From positions 1-57,555 of the forward strand of contig JBDRKN010000017.1 in assembly GCA_043813955.1 (NCBI GenBank): a DNA stretch of 57,555 nucleotides, written 5' to 3'. The notes under the pieces were generated by a model. The model was not told the DNA's origin, did no database searches, and worked only from the letters and a program-made list of their open reading frames with translations. Made by a program: the position numbers and the translations under genes. Shown piece by piece: positions 31,973 to 41,471 of this stretch (positions within the stretch are counted from its first letter, which is position 1; each line of letters begins with the position of its first letter). The stretch is from JBDRKN01 sp043813955 (GTDB taxonomy: Bacteria; Patescibacteriota; Patescibacteriia; Patescibacteriales; Patescibacteriaceae).

Positions 31973-33181
31973 ATGATTAAAAAGTATATTAAACGAAAAA
32001 TTTATATTGATAAAATAAGGCCTTTTATTGATAAAGATATTATTAAGGTTATTATTGGGCAGAGAAGAGTAGGCAAAAGTTATTTTCTTTTTCAGATAAT
32101 GGATTTGATTAAAGAAAAAGATAAGGCTGCTAATATTATTTATATCAATAAGGAGCTAAATGAATTTGATGAAATTAAAAATTATCAAGATCTTTTAGCA
32201 TATATTGAAAAGAATAGCGCGAACAAAAAAAAGAATTATATCTTTATTGATGAAATACAGGATATTAATAAATTTGAAAAAGCATTGCGGAATCTTAAGG
32301 CTAAAGGAAAATATGATATCTATTGCACTGGCAGCAATGCAAAATTATTGTCAGGCGAGCTAGCCACTTATTTAAGCGGACGCTATATAGAGATTAAAAT
32401 TTTTAGTTTGTCTTATATAGAATTTTTAAATTTTCATAAATTAAAAGAAAGCCAGGATTCTTTTTTAAAATATATAAAATATGGAGGCCTGCCTTATTTG
32501 ATGAATTTAGAGCTGGATGACGATGTGGTTTATCATTATTTAAAAAGTATTTACAATACTGTTATTTTAAAAGATGTTGTAAGCAGGTATAGGATACGCA
32601 ATATTTCTTTTTTAAAAAATTTAGTTGAATATTTAGCTGATAATACTGGCAGTTTAGTGTCAGCTAAAAAAATTAGCGATTTTTTAAAGTCTCAGAAAAT
32701 AAATATCTCGCCTAATATTATTTTGGATTATTTATCTTTTTTAGTTAACGCATTTTTTGTTTTTAAAGTGCAAAGATTTGATATTCAGGGCAAAAAGATT
32801 TTTGAAATTAATGATAAGTATTATTTTGAAGATTTAGGGCTTAGGCATGCTATTGTTAATTATAATCAAGTTGATATAAATAAGGTATTAGAAAATTTGA
32901 TTTTTTTGCATTTGCAAGTATTAGGATATAATGTAACTGTTGGACAATTAAAAGATAAAGAAGTTGATTTTGTATGCGAAAAGCAAGGTGAAAAATTTTA
33001 TATTCAAGCAGCTTATTTAATTACAGAGGAAAACAAAGAAAGAGAATTTGGCAATTTATTGGCAATCCAGGATAATTATCCAAAGATTGTAGTTTCAATG
33101 GACAAGCTTATAGACAAGGGAGGATACAAAGGCATTAAGCATATGAGTATAAGAGATTTTTTAAGTAAAGATGAGTTATAG
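31973..33181 (+). CDS. AAA+ ATPase with DUF4143 domain
   Basis: 402 residues: an N-terminal AAA_14-type ATPase with Walker A GQRRVGKS (29-36), Walker B YIFIDEIQD (89-97) and sensor CTGSNAKLL near 118-126, then a DUF4143 domain containing the ISPNIILDYLSFLVNAFFVFKVQRF and KEVDFVCEKQGEKFYIQAAY blocks. The last resembles a PD-(D/E)xK nuclease-like core (D...Q-x-A instead of E-x-K). These ATPases are common, often laterally spread, and of unknown function, sometimes linked with defence. Single gene with a consensus promoter right after tRNA-Val. Confidence 0.88.
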   Translation: MIKKYIKRKIYIDKIRPFIDKDIIKVIIGQRRVGKSYFLFQIMDLIKEKDKAANIIYINKELNEFDEIKNYQDLLAYIEKNSANKKKNYIFIDEIQDINKFEKALRNLKAKGKYDIYCTGSNAKLLSGELATYLSGRYIEIKIFSLSYIEFLNFHKLKESQDSFLKYIKYGGLPYLMNLELDDDVVYHYLKSIYNTVILKDVVSRYRIRNISFLKNLVEYLADNTGSLVSAKKISDFLKSQKINISPNIILDYLSFLVNAFFVFKVQRFDIQGKKIFEINDKYYFEDLGLRHAIVNYNQVDINKVLENLIFLHLQVLGYNVTVGQLKDKEVDFVCEKQGEKFYIQAAYLITEENKEREFGNLLAIQDNYPKIVVSMDKLIDKGGYKGIKHMSIRDFLSKDEL

Positions 33182-33294
33182 CATTTAAGCAAAATAAGGC
33201 AATGGATTGCGAGAACAATTTTTAGTAGCACAAGTTTTCTTATTTAACATTTACAAGTAATTTTTAAAATTTTTATCACAAAAGGAGAAGTCCA

Positions 33295-33924
33295 ATGTCT
33301 CAAAAAGAGATTTTAGAGTTATTTAACAAGGTCGGAGCAATAATTACTGATAGTCATATTGTATATACATCTGGCAAACATGGCACAGCTTATATCAATA
33401 AGGATGCGCTTTTCCCGCATAATAAGGAAACATCAAAGTTGTGCAGGATAATTGCTCAAAAATTTGTCAAAGATGACGTTCATGCAGTGATCGGGCCTGC
33501 AGTTGGAGGCGCTATTTTATCACAGTGGACAGCTTATCATTTGTCCGAGCTTGCTGAAAGAGAAGTACTTGGAGTTTACGCTGATAAGGTGGAAGAAAGA
33601 TTTGTTATAAAGCGCGGATATGACAAGCTTATAGCAAACAAAAATGTATTGGTTGTAGAGGATGTGCTGACTACTGGCGGGTCTGTTAAAAAAGTTATCA
33701 ATGCAACGCATGATGCTGGCGGAAATGTTATTGGACTTGGTGTTCTTTGTAATCGCGGTAATGTTACCACAAAAGACTTGGCTGATGTTCCAAAGTTGTT
33801 TTCTCTTGTCAATGTTAACTTAGAGTCCTGGGATGAAGCTGACTGCCCGCTTTGCGTTGATGGGGTGCCAATCAATACTGATGTTGGAAAAGGCAGGGAA
33901 TTTCTCGCACGTCAAGGAGGATAG
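33295..33924 (+). CDS. pyrE: Orotate phosphoribosyltransferase-like protein
   Basis: Transfers phosphoribose from PRPP to orotate in pyrimidine synthesis. The PRPP loop VLVVEDVLTTGGSV lies near residues 117-130, and the start FNKVGAIITDSHIVYTSGKHGTAYINKD fits PyrE, including the PRPP/orotate-contacting YINKD region. 209 residues. A good SD (AAAGGAGAAG) precedes the ATG, and a terminator follows. No other pyrimidine gene is here, so a salvage phosphoribosyltransferase remains possible. Confidence 0.85.
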   Translation: MSQKEILELFNKVGAIITDSHIVYTSGKHGTAYINKDALFPHNKETSKLCRIIAQKFVKDDVHAVIGPAVGGAILSQWTAYHLSELAEREVLGVYADKVEERFVIKRGYDKLIANKNVLVVEDVLTTGGSVKKVINATHDAGGNVIGLGVLCNRGNVTTKDLADVPKLFSLVNVNLESWDEADCPLCVDGVPINTDVGKGREFLARQGG

Positions 33925-33950
33925 TTCAATCAAAATTAAGTTCTTTATAT

Positions 33951-33979
33951 AAAGCGGACAAATGTCCGCTTTTTTTGTA
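33951..33979 (+). terminator. Terminator after pyrE
   Basis: AAAGCGGACA (33951-33960), loop AA, TGTCCGCTTT (33963-33972), followed by more T (T-run 33970-33976). Confidence 0.9.
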
Positions 33980-34035
33980 TAAATATTGCTAAAAATAAAG
34001 ATATAAATTACAATAAGTTTATATAGAATATTATT

Positions 34036-34341
34036 ATGTTTGGGTTTAAGAAATTTCAAAGAACAAAAGAAAATTTTAAATGTAAGCGCTGCGGCGCAAA
34101 GATTAATGGCAATGGATATACCAATCATTGCCCGCATTGTCTTTGGAGCAGGCATGTTGATATTAATCCTGGCGACCGTAATGAGAATTGCCATGGCATA
34201 ATGGAGCCAATGACTGTAGAGCAGAATGGCCAGGATTATTATATTATTCATCAATGCCAGAGATGCGGTATTGTTCGGCGCAACAAAATTTCCAAGGAAG
34301 ATGATTTTGATCAGGTTATTAAATTAAATATTCAGCATTAA
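34036..34341 (+). CDS. RNHCP domain zinc protein
   Basis: A 101-residue protein with FKCKRCGAKI, YTNHCPHCLWSRHVD, NENCHGIMEP and HQCQRCGIVRRNKI. The Cys pairs form zinc knuckles, and R-N-H-C-P-like residues (here T-N-H-C-P) name the family. RNHCP proteins are small, widespread in CPR, and of unknown function, probably RNA-associated. First gene of the operon with the phospholipid genes (1-bp gap to the next). Confidence 0.85.
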   Translation: MFGFKKFQRTKENFKCKRCGAKINGNGYTNHCPHCLWSRHVDINPGDRNENCHGIMEPMTVEQNGQDYYIIHQCQRCGIVRRNKISKEDDFDQVIKLNIQH

Positions 34342-34342
34342 T

Positions 34343-34882
34343 ATGGAGTATTTACAGTTAATTTATATAGCATTGCCTTGTTTTGTGGCTAATATGATGC
34401 CTGTATTTTTTAACAGGCTTAAATTATTACTAGGACTTAAAAAACCATTGGATAATGGATTGAAAATTTTTAATAAACGCTTATTTGGTGATAATAAAAC
34501 AGTGCGCGGCTTAGTTGTCGGAATAATCGGCGCTTTAATCGTAAGCTTAATACAATATTGGCTTTGGCGCTGGAATTTTGTAGAATTTAATATATTGTCC
34601 AGTTTAAATCAGTTTTTGCTTTATGGATTTTTAGCCGGATTTGGCGCTATTGCTGGAGATGCAGTGGAAAGTATTATTAAGCGCCAGCTTAGCATTAAAA
34701 GCGGAGATCCATTGATTGTCTTTGATCAGATTGACTATGTAGTTGGTTTTTTACTGCTTACCAGCTTTGTTATTTCCTGGAACATGAATCAAATCATGTT
34801 TTTGCTTTTATTCAGTTTAATAGCTCATCCTATAAGCAATATAATTGCATATATTTTTAAAATTAAAAAAACATATTGGTAA
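34343..34882 (+). CDS. CDP-archaeol synthase (CarS/DUF46) family protein
   Basis: CTP:lipid cytidylyltransferase family. 179 residues with about five membrane helices; FGDNKTVRGLVVGIIGA (near 47-63), and GFGAIAGDAVESIIKRQLSIKSGDPLIVFDQIDYVVGF (near 96-133) match the conserved blocks of CarS, which activates archaeal lipid with CTP, and of its bacterial relatives. Here it precedes pgsA and pgpA, so the likely job is to make CDP-diacylglycerol in place of CdsA. Whether the true substrate is an ester or an ether lipid is not decided by sequence. Confidence 0.85.
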   Translation: MEYLQLIYIALPCFVANMMPVFFNRLKLLLGLKKPLDNGLKIFNKRLFGDNKTVRGLVVGIIGALIVSLIQYWLWRWNFVEFNILSSLNQFLLYGFLAGFGAIAGDAVESIIKRQLSIKSGDPLIVFDQIDYVVGFLLLTSFVISWNMNQIMFLLLFSLIAHPISNIIAYIFKIKKTYW

Positions 34883-34883
34883 T

Positions 34884-35429
34884 ATGAATAAAAAAGTTTT
34901 TCCAAATTGGCTTACAGCAGGACGCGGTATTTTGACTTTAATCATCATTGCCTTGTTTTTTATTTCATGTCCAGACAAATATGTCTGGATTTTAATCTTA
35001 TTCATAATCGCATGTTTAACTGATTTTTTTGATGGCATATTAGCGCGTAGCTGGAAAGTAATTTCTAATTTTGGCAAGATGTTTGATCCATTGTTTGACA
35101 AGATTTTGACTATTAGCTTGTATTTTTTATTAATGCCATTGTTTGGACAATGGCTTGGTTTATTATTTATCTTATTAATTCTGCGCGAATTAATAATTGA
35201 CGGCATAAAAAACTATATGCTGGCCAAAGGAGAGGTTACTCCAGCTATAGTGAGCGCTAAAATCAAGACCAGCAGCCAAATGTTAATGCTAACAGCAGCT
35301 TTAGCTTATTTAACCTGGCCTTTATCATGGATTCTGCAGTTAACTTATACTCTTGGCATTTTAGCTGTTATTATGGCATATTACAGCGGTCTTATTTATT
35401 TTAAAAAATTCTTAAAGTTTTATAAATGA
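34884..35429 (+). CDS. pgsA: CDP-diacylglycerol-glycerol-3-phosphate phosphatidyltransferase
   Basis: Makes phosphatidylglycerol phosphate from the CDP-lipid. The CDP-alcohol phosphotransferase motif is complete: TDFFDGILARSWKVISNFGK then FDPLFDK (residues about 45-73). 181 residues with about five helices; starts with PNWLTAGRGILTLI, the usual PgsA N-terminus. ATG 34884 (1 bp after the upstream stop) was chosen over an ATG inside the CarS-like gene. Overlaps pgpA by 4 bp. Confidence 0.92.
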   Translation: MNKKVFPNWLTAGRGILTLIIIALFFISCPDKYVWILILFIIACLTDFFDGILARSWKVISNFGKMFDPLFDKILTISLYFLLMPLFGQWLGLLFILLILRELIIDGIKNYMLAKGEVTPAIVSAKIKTSSQMLMLTAALAYLTWPLSWILQLTYTLGILAVIMAYYSGLIYFKKFLKFYK

Positions 35430-35890
35430 AGATTTTTTTAACATTTTTTAATCTTGGAAAAATATCTGCTTGTCAAGGCACTATTGCCAGCATTGTTTCT
35501 CTGTTTTTACTCATGGGCATTCATTGGTTATTGCCTGATAATTTATATAAGCTAATTATCTGGTTTATTATTTTTGCAGTTGTTTATATCATATCTTTGA
35601 TATTTATTAAAAAAGAAATTAAAGATAATGATTATGATAAATCATGGATTGTAATTGATGAATTCTTAGGAATGATGGTTGTCTATATTCCGTTTTTGCT
35701 CTTGTATTATTACAAATGGTGGTATTTTGCCATTGCTTTAATATTATTCAGATTCTTTGATGTTTTAAAGCCTTTTGGAATTAAAAAAATTGACAAGCTT
35801 AATACGCCAAATTCAGTAATTTTAGATGATATTATAGCCGGGGTTTATAGTGTTATTGTTTTTTACATTATTATTGCTTTTTTTATTTAA
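35426..35890 (+). CDS. pgpA: Phosphatidylglycerophosphatase A
   Basis: Removes phosphate from PGP to give phosphatidylglycerol. 154 residues, membrane protein; conserved blocks IVIDEFLGMMV, LFRFFDVLKPFGIKKIDKL and VILDDIIAGVYS correspond to the PgpA family and hold its acidic metal ligands. Completes a three-step CDP-lipid to PG route encoded by overlapping genes 34343-35890. rnpB follows. Confidence 0.92.
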   Translation: MKIFLTFFNLGKISACQGTIASIVSLFLLMGIHWLLPDNLYKLIIWFIIFAVVYIISLIFIKKEIKDNDYDKSWIVIDEFLGMMVVYIPFLLLYYYKWWYFAIALILFRFFDVLKPFGIKKIDKLNTPNSVILDDIIAGVYSVIVFYIIIAFFI

Positions 35891-35917
35891 TTTTAGCTAA
35901 AATTCATTAAAAAACTC

Positions 35918-35946
35918 TTGACTTTTAAATAAAATTGTGATAAGGT
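35918..35946 (+). promoter_or_regulatory. Possible rnpB promoter
   Basis: TTGACT (35918-35923) with a weak -10 17 bp later (TAAGGT, 35941-35946). Transcription would begin some 25 nt before the predicted mature RNA end, so the 5' end would need trimming, or another -10 nearer 35964 is used. Confidence 0.3.
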
Positions 35947-35976
35947 GTTGTTGCAAATGCTTATTTAAATTTTATT

Positions 35977-36376
35977 AATATTGGGGTAAGCGGATGGTCG
36001 CTGCCTGGTTAAATTTATAGTTTCCAAATTAGAACTGTTATTATCCAGGGAGAGGAAAGTCCGGGCTTCCAAAAAAATGGCAGTGGGTAATACCCACCAG
36101 ATGAAAGTCTAGGGAAAGTGCCACAGAGACAATACTATCTTTCCAAAACATGAAGGAGAAAGGTGAAAAGTTGGTTGATGCGCTTAGGCGCTACGATCAT
36201 CGTCCCTCGGTGACGGGGTGACGCGGCAAACCCTGCTTGAAGCAAGGGCAAACTCTGTTCAAATAGCAGAGTAAAAGTAGCCCGCTTGACCTGTCTGGCA
36301 ATAGACAGGCTAGATAGATGGCCGTCGCTGGCTTTAAGGCCAGTACAAAACCCGGCTTATAGCTTGCCCCAATATT
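35977..36376 (+). ncRNA. rnpB: RNase P RNA (bacterial type A)
   Basis: Catalytic RNA that matures tRNA 5' ends. P1 pairs GGGGTAAGC (35983-35991) with GCTTGCCCC (36362-36370) and extends through AATATT on both sides to 15 bp. Conserved regions are easy to see: GAGGAAAGTCCGGGCTTC (36052 on), AGGGAAAGTGCCACAGAGAC (about 36112-36131), AAAGGTGAAAAG, GATAGATGGCCGTC (about 36313) and ACAAAACCCGGCTTATA (36345-36361). The roughly 500-bp gap between pgpA and the next gene is filled by this RNA. Confidence 0.97.
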
Positions 36377-36393
36377 AATGGAATTTAAATTTT

Positions 36394-37809
36394 ATGAAAA
36401 AGATTGAACTCATTTTTACTGCTATTCAGGTCCCGCTTGATTTTATAATGGTAGTCTTGGCCGGAATCTCAGCATATTATATACGTTTTGCTGAAGTGAC
36501 TAAGGAAATCAGACCAGTAATTTTCAACCTTCCCTTTATTGAATATTTGCAAATACTGCTAATCATTGCCGCTGCATGGGTAATGGTTTTTATTTTCTCC
36601 GGATTATACAATATAAGGAAGGTTAAGCGCCTTAGGGATGAATTAAGGCGCGTAATTTTAGCTTGTTCTTTAGGCTTGGTCTTGGTAGTTGTGGTTATTT
36701 TCTTTTTTAGAGAACTTTTTTCTTCTAGATTTATTGTCTTAGCTGGTTGGATTTTGTCTATTATCTATTTAAGCATGGTCAGGATGATTATTGCCGGAAT
36801 TAAGCGCTGGCTTTATCAGCATGATATTGGCGTGAGAAAAATAGTAATGGTTGGCAATAGCCAGACTACAGATAATTTAATCAAAGAATTTGCTGTTAAC
36901 AAAGCTCTGGGTTTTTGTGTAGTCAGGCGCTTGTCTAATTTTTTCTTGGAAACATCAAATGAATTATCTGAATATTTAAAACATCATGAGATTGATGAGA
37001 TAATTCAGAGTGATCCTAATTTAAGCAAGGCTGAAGTTTTGCGCTTATATGATTTTGCTGATGAAAATCATATTATCTTTAAATACGCAGCTGACCTTTT
37101 AGGCACTAAGGTTCTTAGAGTGGATATTAATGAAATATCAGGCGTGCCCATTGTTGAAGTAAAAAAGACTCCTTTAGACGGCTGGGGCAGGATTTTAAAA
37201 AGAACATTTGATATATTTATGTCAGGCATTTTAATTGTTTTAACCAGTTTAGTCACTATCCCTGCTGCCATAATGATTAAATTAGATTCTCATGGTCCTG
37301 TGTTTTTTTCAAAATTAGACGATGGGTCTCCTTTGCATAGAATTGGCCAGGCAGGCAGGCCTTTCCGCTATTTAAAATTCAGGTCAATGAAGCCAAATAC
37401 TGATAGCTTGCGGTATACTGAATTAGCTGAGTATAATATACGAAAGGGAGGGCCAATGGTTAAAATCAAGGATGATCCGCGCATTACCAGAGTTGGCAAG
37501 TTTATACGCCGTTTTAGCATTGATGAACTGCCAGAATTATTCTTAGTTTTTGTAGGCAAAATGAGTTTGGTAGGCCCTCGTCCTCATTTGCCAGAAGAGG
37601 TTGCTAAATACGAAGGCCATCACAAAAAAGTATTGACTATCAAGCCAGGTGTTACTGGTTTTGCCCAAGTATCTGGCAGGAGCGACCTAACATTTGAAGA
37701 AGAGGTTAAGCTTGATGTATACTATATTGAAAACTGGTCATTATGGAGGGACTTGGTAATTTTGTTTAAAACGCCTGTTGCTGTTTTAAAATCAAGGAAG
37801 ACAGAATAA
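36394..37809 (+). CDS. Polyprenyl-phosphate sugar-phosphate transferase (initiating enzyme)
   Basis: Starts assembly of a surface glycan by moving a sugar phosphate onto the lipid carrier. 471 residues: four N-terminal membrane helices (about 5-125), a nucleotide-binding-like middle (VVRRLSN...), a fifth helix near 272-293, and the catalytic bacterial sugar transferase domain beginning RILKRTFDIF at about 267, with YLKFRSM, RVGKFIRRFSIDELPEL and LVGPRPHLPEEV. This is the WbaP/EpsE-like polyprenyl glycosylphosphotransferase family. First gene of the polysaccharide locus, 17 bp after rnpB. Confidence 0.93.
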   Translation: MKKIELIFTAIQVPLDFIMVVLAGISAYYIRFAEVTKEIRPVIFNLPFIEYLQILLIIAAAWVMVFIFSGLYNIRKVKRLRDELRRVILACSLGLVLVVVVIFFFRELFSSRFIVLAGWILSIIYLSMVRMIIAGIKRWLYQHDIGVRKIVMVGNSQTTDNLIKEFAVNKALGFCVVRRLSNFFLETSNELSEYLKHHEIDEIIQSDPNLSKAEVLRLYDFADENHIIFKYAADLLGTKVLRVDINEISGVPIVEVKKTPLDGWGRILKRTFDIFMSGILIVLTSLVTIPAAIMIKLDSHGPVFFSKLDDGSPLHRIGQAGRPFRYLKFRSMKPNTDSLRYTELAEYNIRKGGPMVKIKDDPRITRVGKFIRRFSIDELPELFLVFVGKMSLVGPRPHLPEEVAKYEGHHKKVLTIKPGVTGFAQVSGRSDLTFEEEVKLDVYYIENWSLWRDLVILFKTPVAVLKSRKTE

Positions 37810-37813
37810 ATTT

Positions 37814-38917
37814 ATGAAAGTAGCATTAATACATGATCATTTAGCTCAAGACGGTGGCGCTGAAAAAGTGCTTAAGATTTTGGCTGACCTTTATCCAGAC
37901 GCGCCGATCTATACTTTGCTGTATGAGCAAAAGAATGCTGACAAATATTTTAAAAATAGGAAGATTTTTACTTCTGTAATTCAGCGTCTGCCAGGAGGGA
38001 TTAAGCATTACAAATGGTACATGCCCTTTATGCCAATGGCAGTGGAATTTTTTGATTTATCAGAGTATGACTTGGTTATTTCTGATGCTTCAGCCTTTGC
38101 TAAAGGAGTGATTACTTCTTCAGACTGTTTGCATATATGCTATTGCCATACGCCTACCAGATATTTATGGAGCGATACGCATTCATATATTAAAGAATTG
38201 GGTTATAATAAATATTTTAAAAAAATAATTGCTTTTGTTTTAAATTATATTAGAATATGGGACCGTTTGGCTGCTGATCGCGTAGACAAATATGTTGCCA
38301 ATTCTCTGTTTATAAAACGGCGTATTTTAAAATATTATCGCAGAAAATCCCATGTTATTTATCCTCCTGTAGAAGTGAGCAAATTCTATTTAAACACTAA
38401 CCTCCAAGATTATTATTTAGCCGGAGGGCGCTTAGCGCCTTACAAGCGCTTTGATTTGATTATTGAAGCATTTAAAGAATTAAAACTGCCCTTAAAGATT
38501 TTTGGCCATGGTATTGATATAGAGCGCCTTAAAAAATTAGCTGAGAATTCTCCTAATATTGAATTTTTAGGCAGAGTTGATGACAAAACCAAAGCTGAAT
38601 TATATAGCAAATGCCAGGCATATATTAATCCTCAGGAAGAGGATTTTGGCATTACTGCTGTAGAAGCTATGGCTTCTGGCAGGCCAGTAATAGCTTTTCG
38701 CAAAGGCGGGGCTATAGAAACTGTGATTGAGAACCAGACAGGACTTTTCTTTGATGAGCAGACTAAGGAAAGCTTGATTGACGCAGTCAAGAGATTTCAA
38801 AATACTAATTTTGATTCCCAATTAATCAGGCGTCAGGCTGAGAAATTCTCTACTGAAAGATTTAAGCAGGAAATTAAGGAATTCATAGAGAGGGAGTATT
38901 ATGAATTCAAAAAATAA
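37814..38917 (+). CDS. Glycosyltransferase family 4 protein
   Basis: Probable retaining sugar transferase, GT-B fold. 367 residues; MKVALIHDHLAQDGGAEKVL at the start is the usual nucleotide-sugar/acceptor entry, YAGG-like LAGGRLAPYKRFDLIIEAFKEL near 195-216 begins the C-terminal Rossmann half, and EEDFGITAVEAMASGRPVIAF near 275-295 carries the E-x7-E motif. Sugar specificity cannot be read. Overlaps the next gene by 1 bp. Confidence 0.92.
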   Translation: MKVALIHDHLAQDGGAEKVLKILADLYPDAPIYTLLYEQKNADKYFKNRKIFTSVIQRLPGGIKHYKWYMPFMPMAVEFFDLSEYDLVISDASAFAKGVITSSDCLHICYCHTPTRYLWSDTHSYIKELGYNKYFKKIIAFVLNYIRIWDRLAADRVDKYVANSLFIKRRILKYYRRKSHVIYPPVEVSKFYLNTNLQDYYLAGGRLAPYKRFDLIIEAFKELKLPLKIFGHGIDIERLKKLAENSPNIEFLGRVDDKTKAELYSKCQAYINPQEEDFGITAVEAMASGRPVIAFRKGGAIETVIENQTGLFFDEQTKESLIDAVKRFQNTNFDSQLIRRQAEKFSTERFKQEIKEFIEREYYEFKK

Positions 38918-40053
38918 TGACAATTGGTATAGACATCAGAACTTTAATGGACGCTCATTACAGCGGCGTTTCTGAATATACTCTTAATTTATTAAAGAAT
39001 ATTTTAGCTTTGGACAAGACAAATAAATATGTCTTGTTTTTGAATTCAGCAAAAGATATTAAGCTGCCAGAATTTAAGCAAAGCAATGTCTGGCTGGTTT
39101 ACAGAAGATTTCCTAACAAATTTCTTAATTATGGATTGTTTAAATTTTTAAATTATCCTAAGGTAGACAAATTAATGCGCCAGTCTGTTGATATATGGTG
39201 GATGCCTCATTTTAATTTTATTAGCCTGCCTGCTGGCAAGAACATTTTAACTTTCCATGACTTGTCTTTTCTGCGCTATCCAGAGTTTTTTTCCACGAGA
39301 AAGAATTTTTGGCATAAAATGGTCAATGTTAAAAAACTAACCAAAAAATTTGATCATATAGTCGCTATTTCAGAAAATACTAAGAGAGATTTGATTGAAT
39401 TATGCGATTTGCCTGAAGATAAAATTACTGTAATATTTTCAGCTATTTCAAATAAATACAAAAAAGTTGAAGAGCAGAACAAGCTTGCCAGAGTAAAACA
39501 AAAATATGGGTTGCCGAAAAAGTTTATTTTGTATTTAGGCACTATTGAGCCTCGCAAAAATATTGAAAGCCTGATTTTAGCTTATAATGATCTTAGAGAT
39601 AATAATCAATTCTTATATGATCATGAATTAATAATTGCCGGAGCAGACGGTTGGAAGAGCAAGCAGGTATATGATATAGCTGACAAGTCTCCCTATTACA
39701 GTAATATTAAATTTTTAGGCTATGTTGACGATGAAGACAAGGCTTGTTTGTATTCATTAGCCAGCTTATTTGTCTTTCCGTCTTTTTACGAAGGATTTGG
39801 ATTTCCTCCCTTGGAAGCAGCTGCATGCGGTACGCCTGTAGTCTCCAGCTTTGCAAGCTCAATTCCTGAAATAATGGCTGATTCTGCATTGCTGGTTGAT
39901 CCATATAATTACAGGCAAATCAGCTTAGCTATGGAGCAGGTATTAACTAATGAAGAATTAAAACAAAAATTAATTGCTAAAGGATTGCAAAGAGCTAAGG
40001 AGTTTAATTGGCAAAAAACAGCTTTAGGATATTTGAAATTGTTTGAGCAATAA
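38917..40053 (+). CDS. Glycosyltransferase family 4 protein
   Basis: Second GT-B sugar transferase (378 aa), start codon overlapping the previous stop (TAATG). N-terminal GIDIRTLMDAHYSGVSEYTLNLL, LYLGTIEPRKNIESLI near 205-220, and FPSFYEGFGFPPLEAAACGTPVV near 286-308 with the E-x7-E motif. These are mannosyl/rhamnosyltransferase-like features, but the donor is not decided. Ends at the shared terminator with asnS. Confidence 0.92.
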   Translation: MTIGIDIRTLMDAHYSGVSEYTLNLLKNILALDKTNKYVLFLNSAKDIKLPEFKQSNVWLVYRRFPNKFLNYGLFKFLNYPKVDKLMRQSVDIWWMPHFNFISLPAGKNILTFHDLSFLRYPEFFSTRKNFWHKMVNVKKLTKKFDHIVAISENTKRDLIELCDLPEDKITVIFSAISNKYKKVEEQNKLARVKQKYGLPKKFILYLGTIEPRKNIESLILAYNDLRDNNQFLYDHELIIAGADGWKSKQVYDIADKSPYYSNIKFLGYVDDEDKACLYSLASLFVFPSFYEGFGFPPLEAAACGTPVVSSFASSIPEIMADSALLVDPYNYRQISLAMEQVLTNEELKQKLIAKGLQRAKEFNWQKTALGYLKLFEQ

Positions 40054-40080
40054 AAAATCCGCACTATTGAGCGGATTTTT
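40053..40080. terminator. Bidirectional terminator between GT4 gene and asnS
   Basis: AAAAATCCGC (40053-40062), 8-nt loop, GCGGATTTTT (40071-40080). A and T runs on both sides suit both convergent genes; it includes the last base of the GT4 stop codon. Confidence 0.85.
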
Positions 40081-40087
40081 TCTAATA

Positions 40088-41377
<1,290 letters not shown>

Positions 41378-41471
41378 ATTTTTATACCTAACTATATTTA
41401 AGTTTACCAATTGTTTGATGTTTTGTCTATGTTTTATTTTGCAAAATCTTTTTTTCTGCTATCATGTAATT

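Noticed and set aside
34845..34883. 13-residue N-terminal extension of pgsA
   Set aside because: It overlaps the preceding CarS-like gene; ATG 34884, 1 bp after that stop, gives the normal PgsA start.
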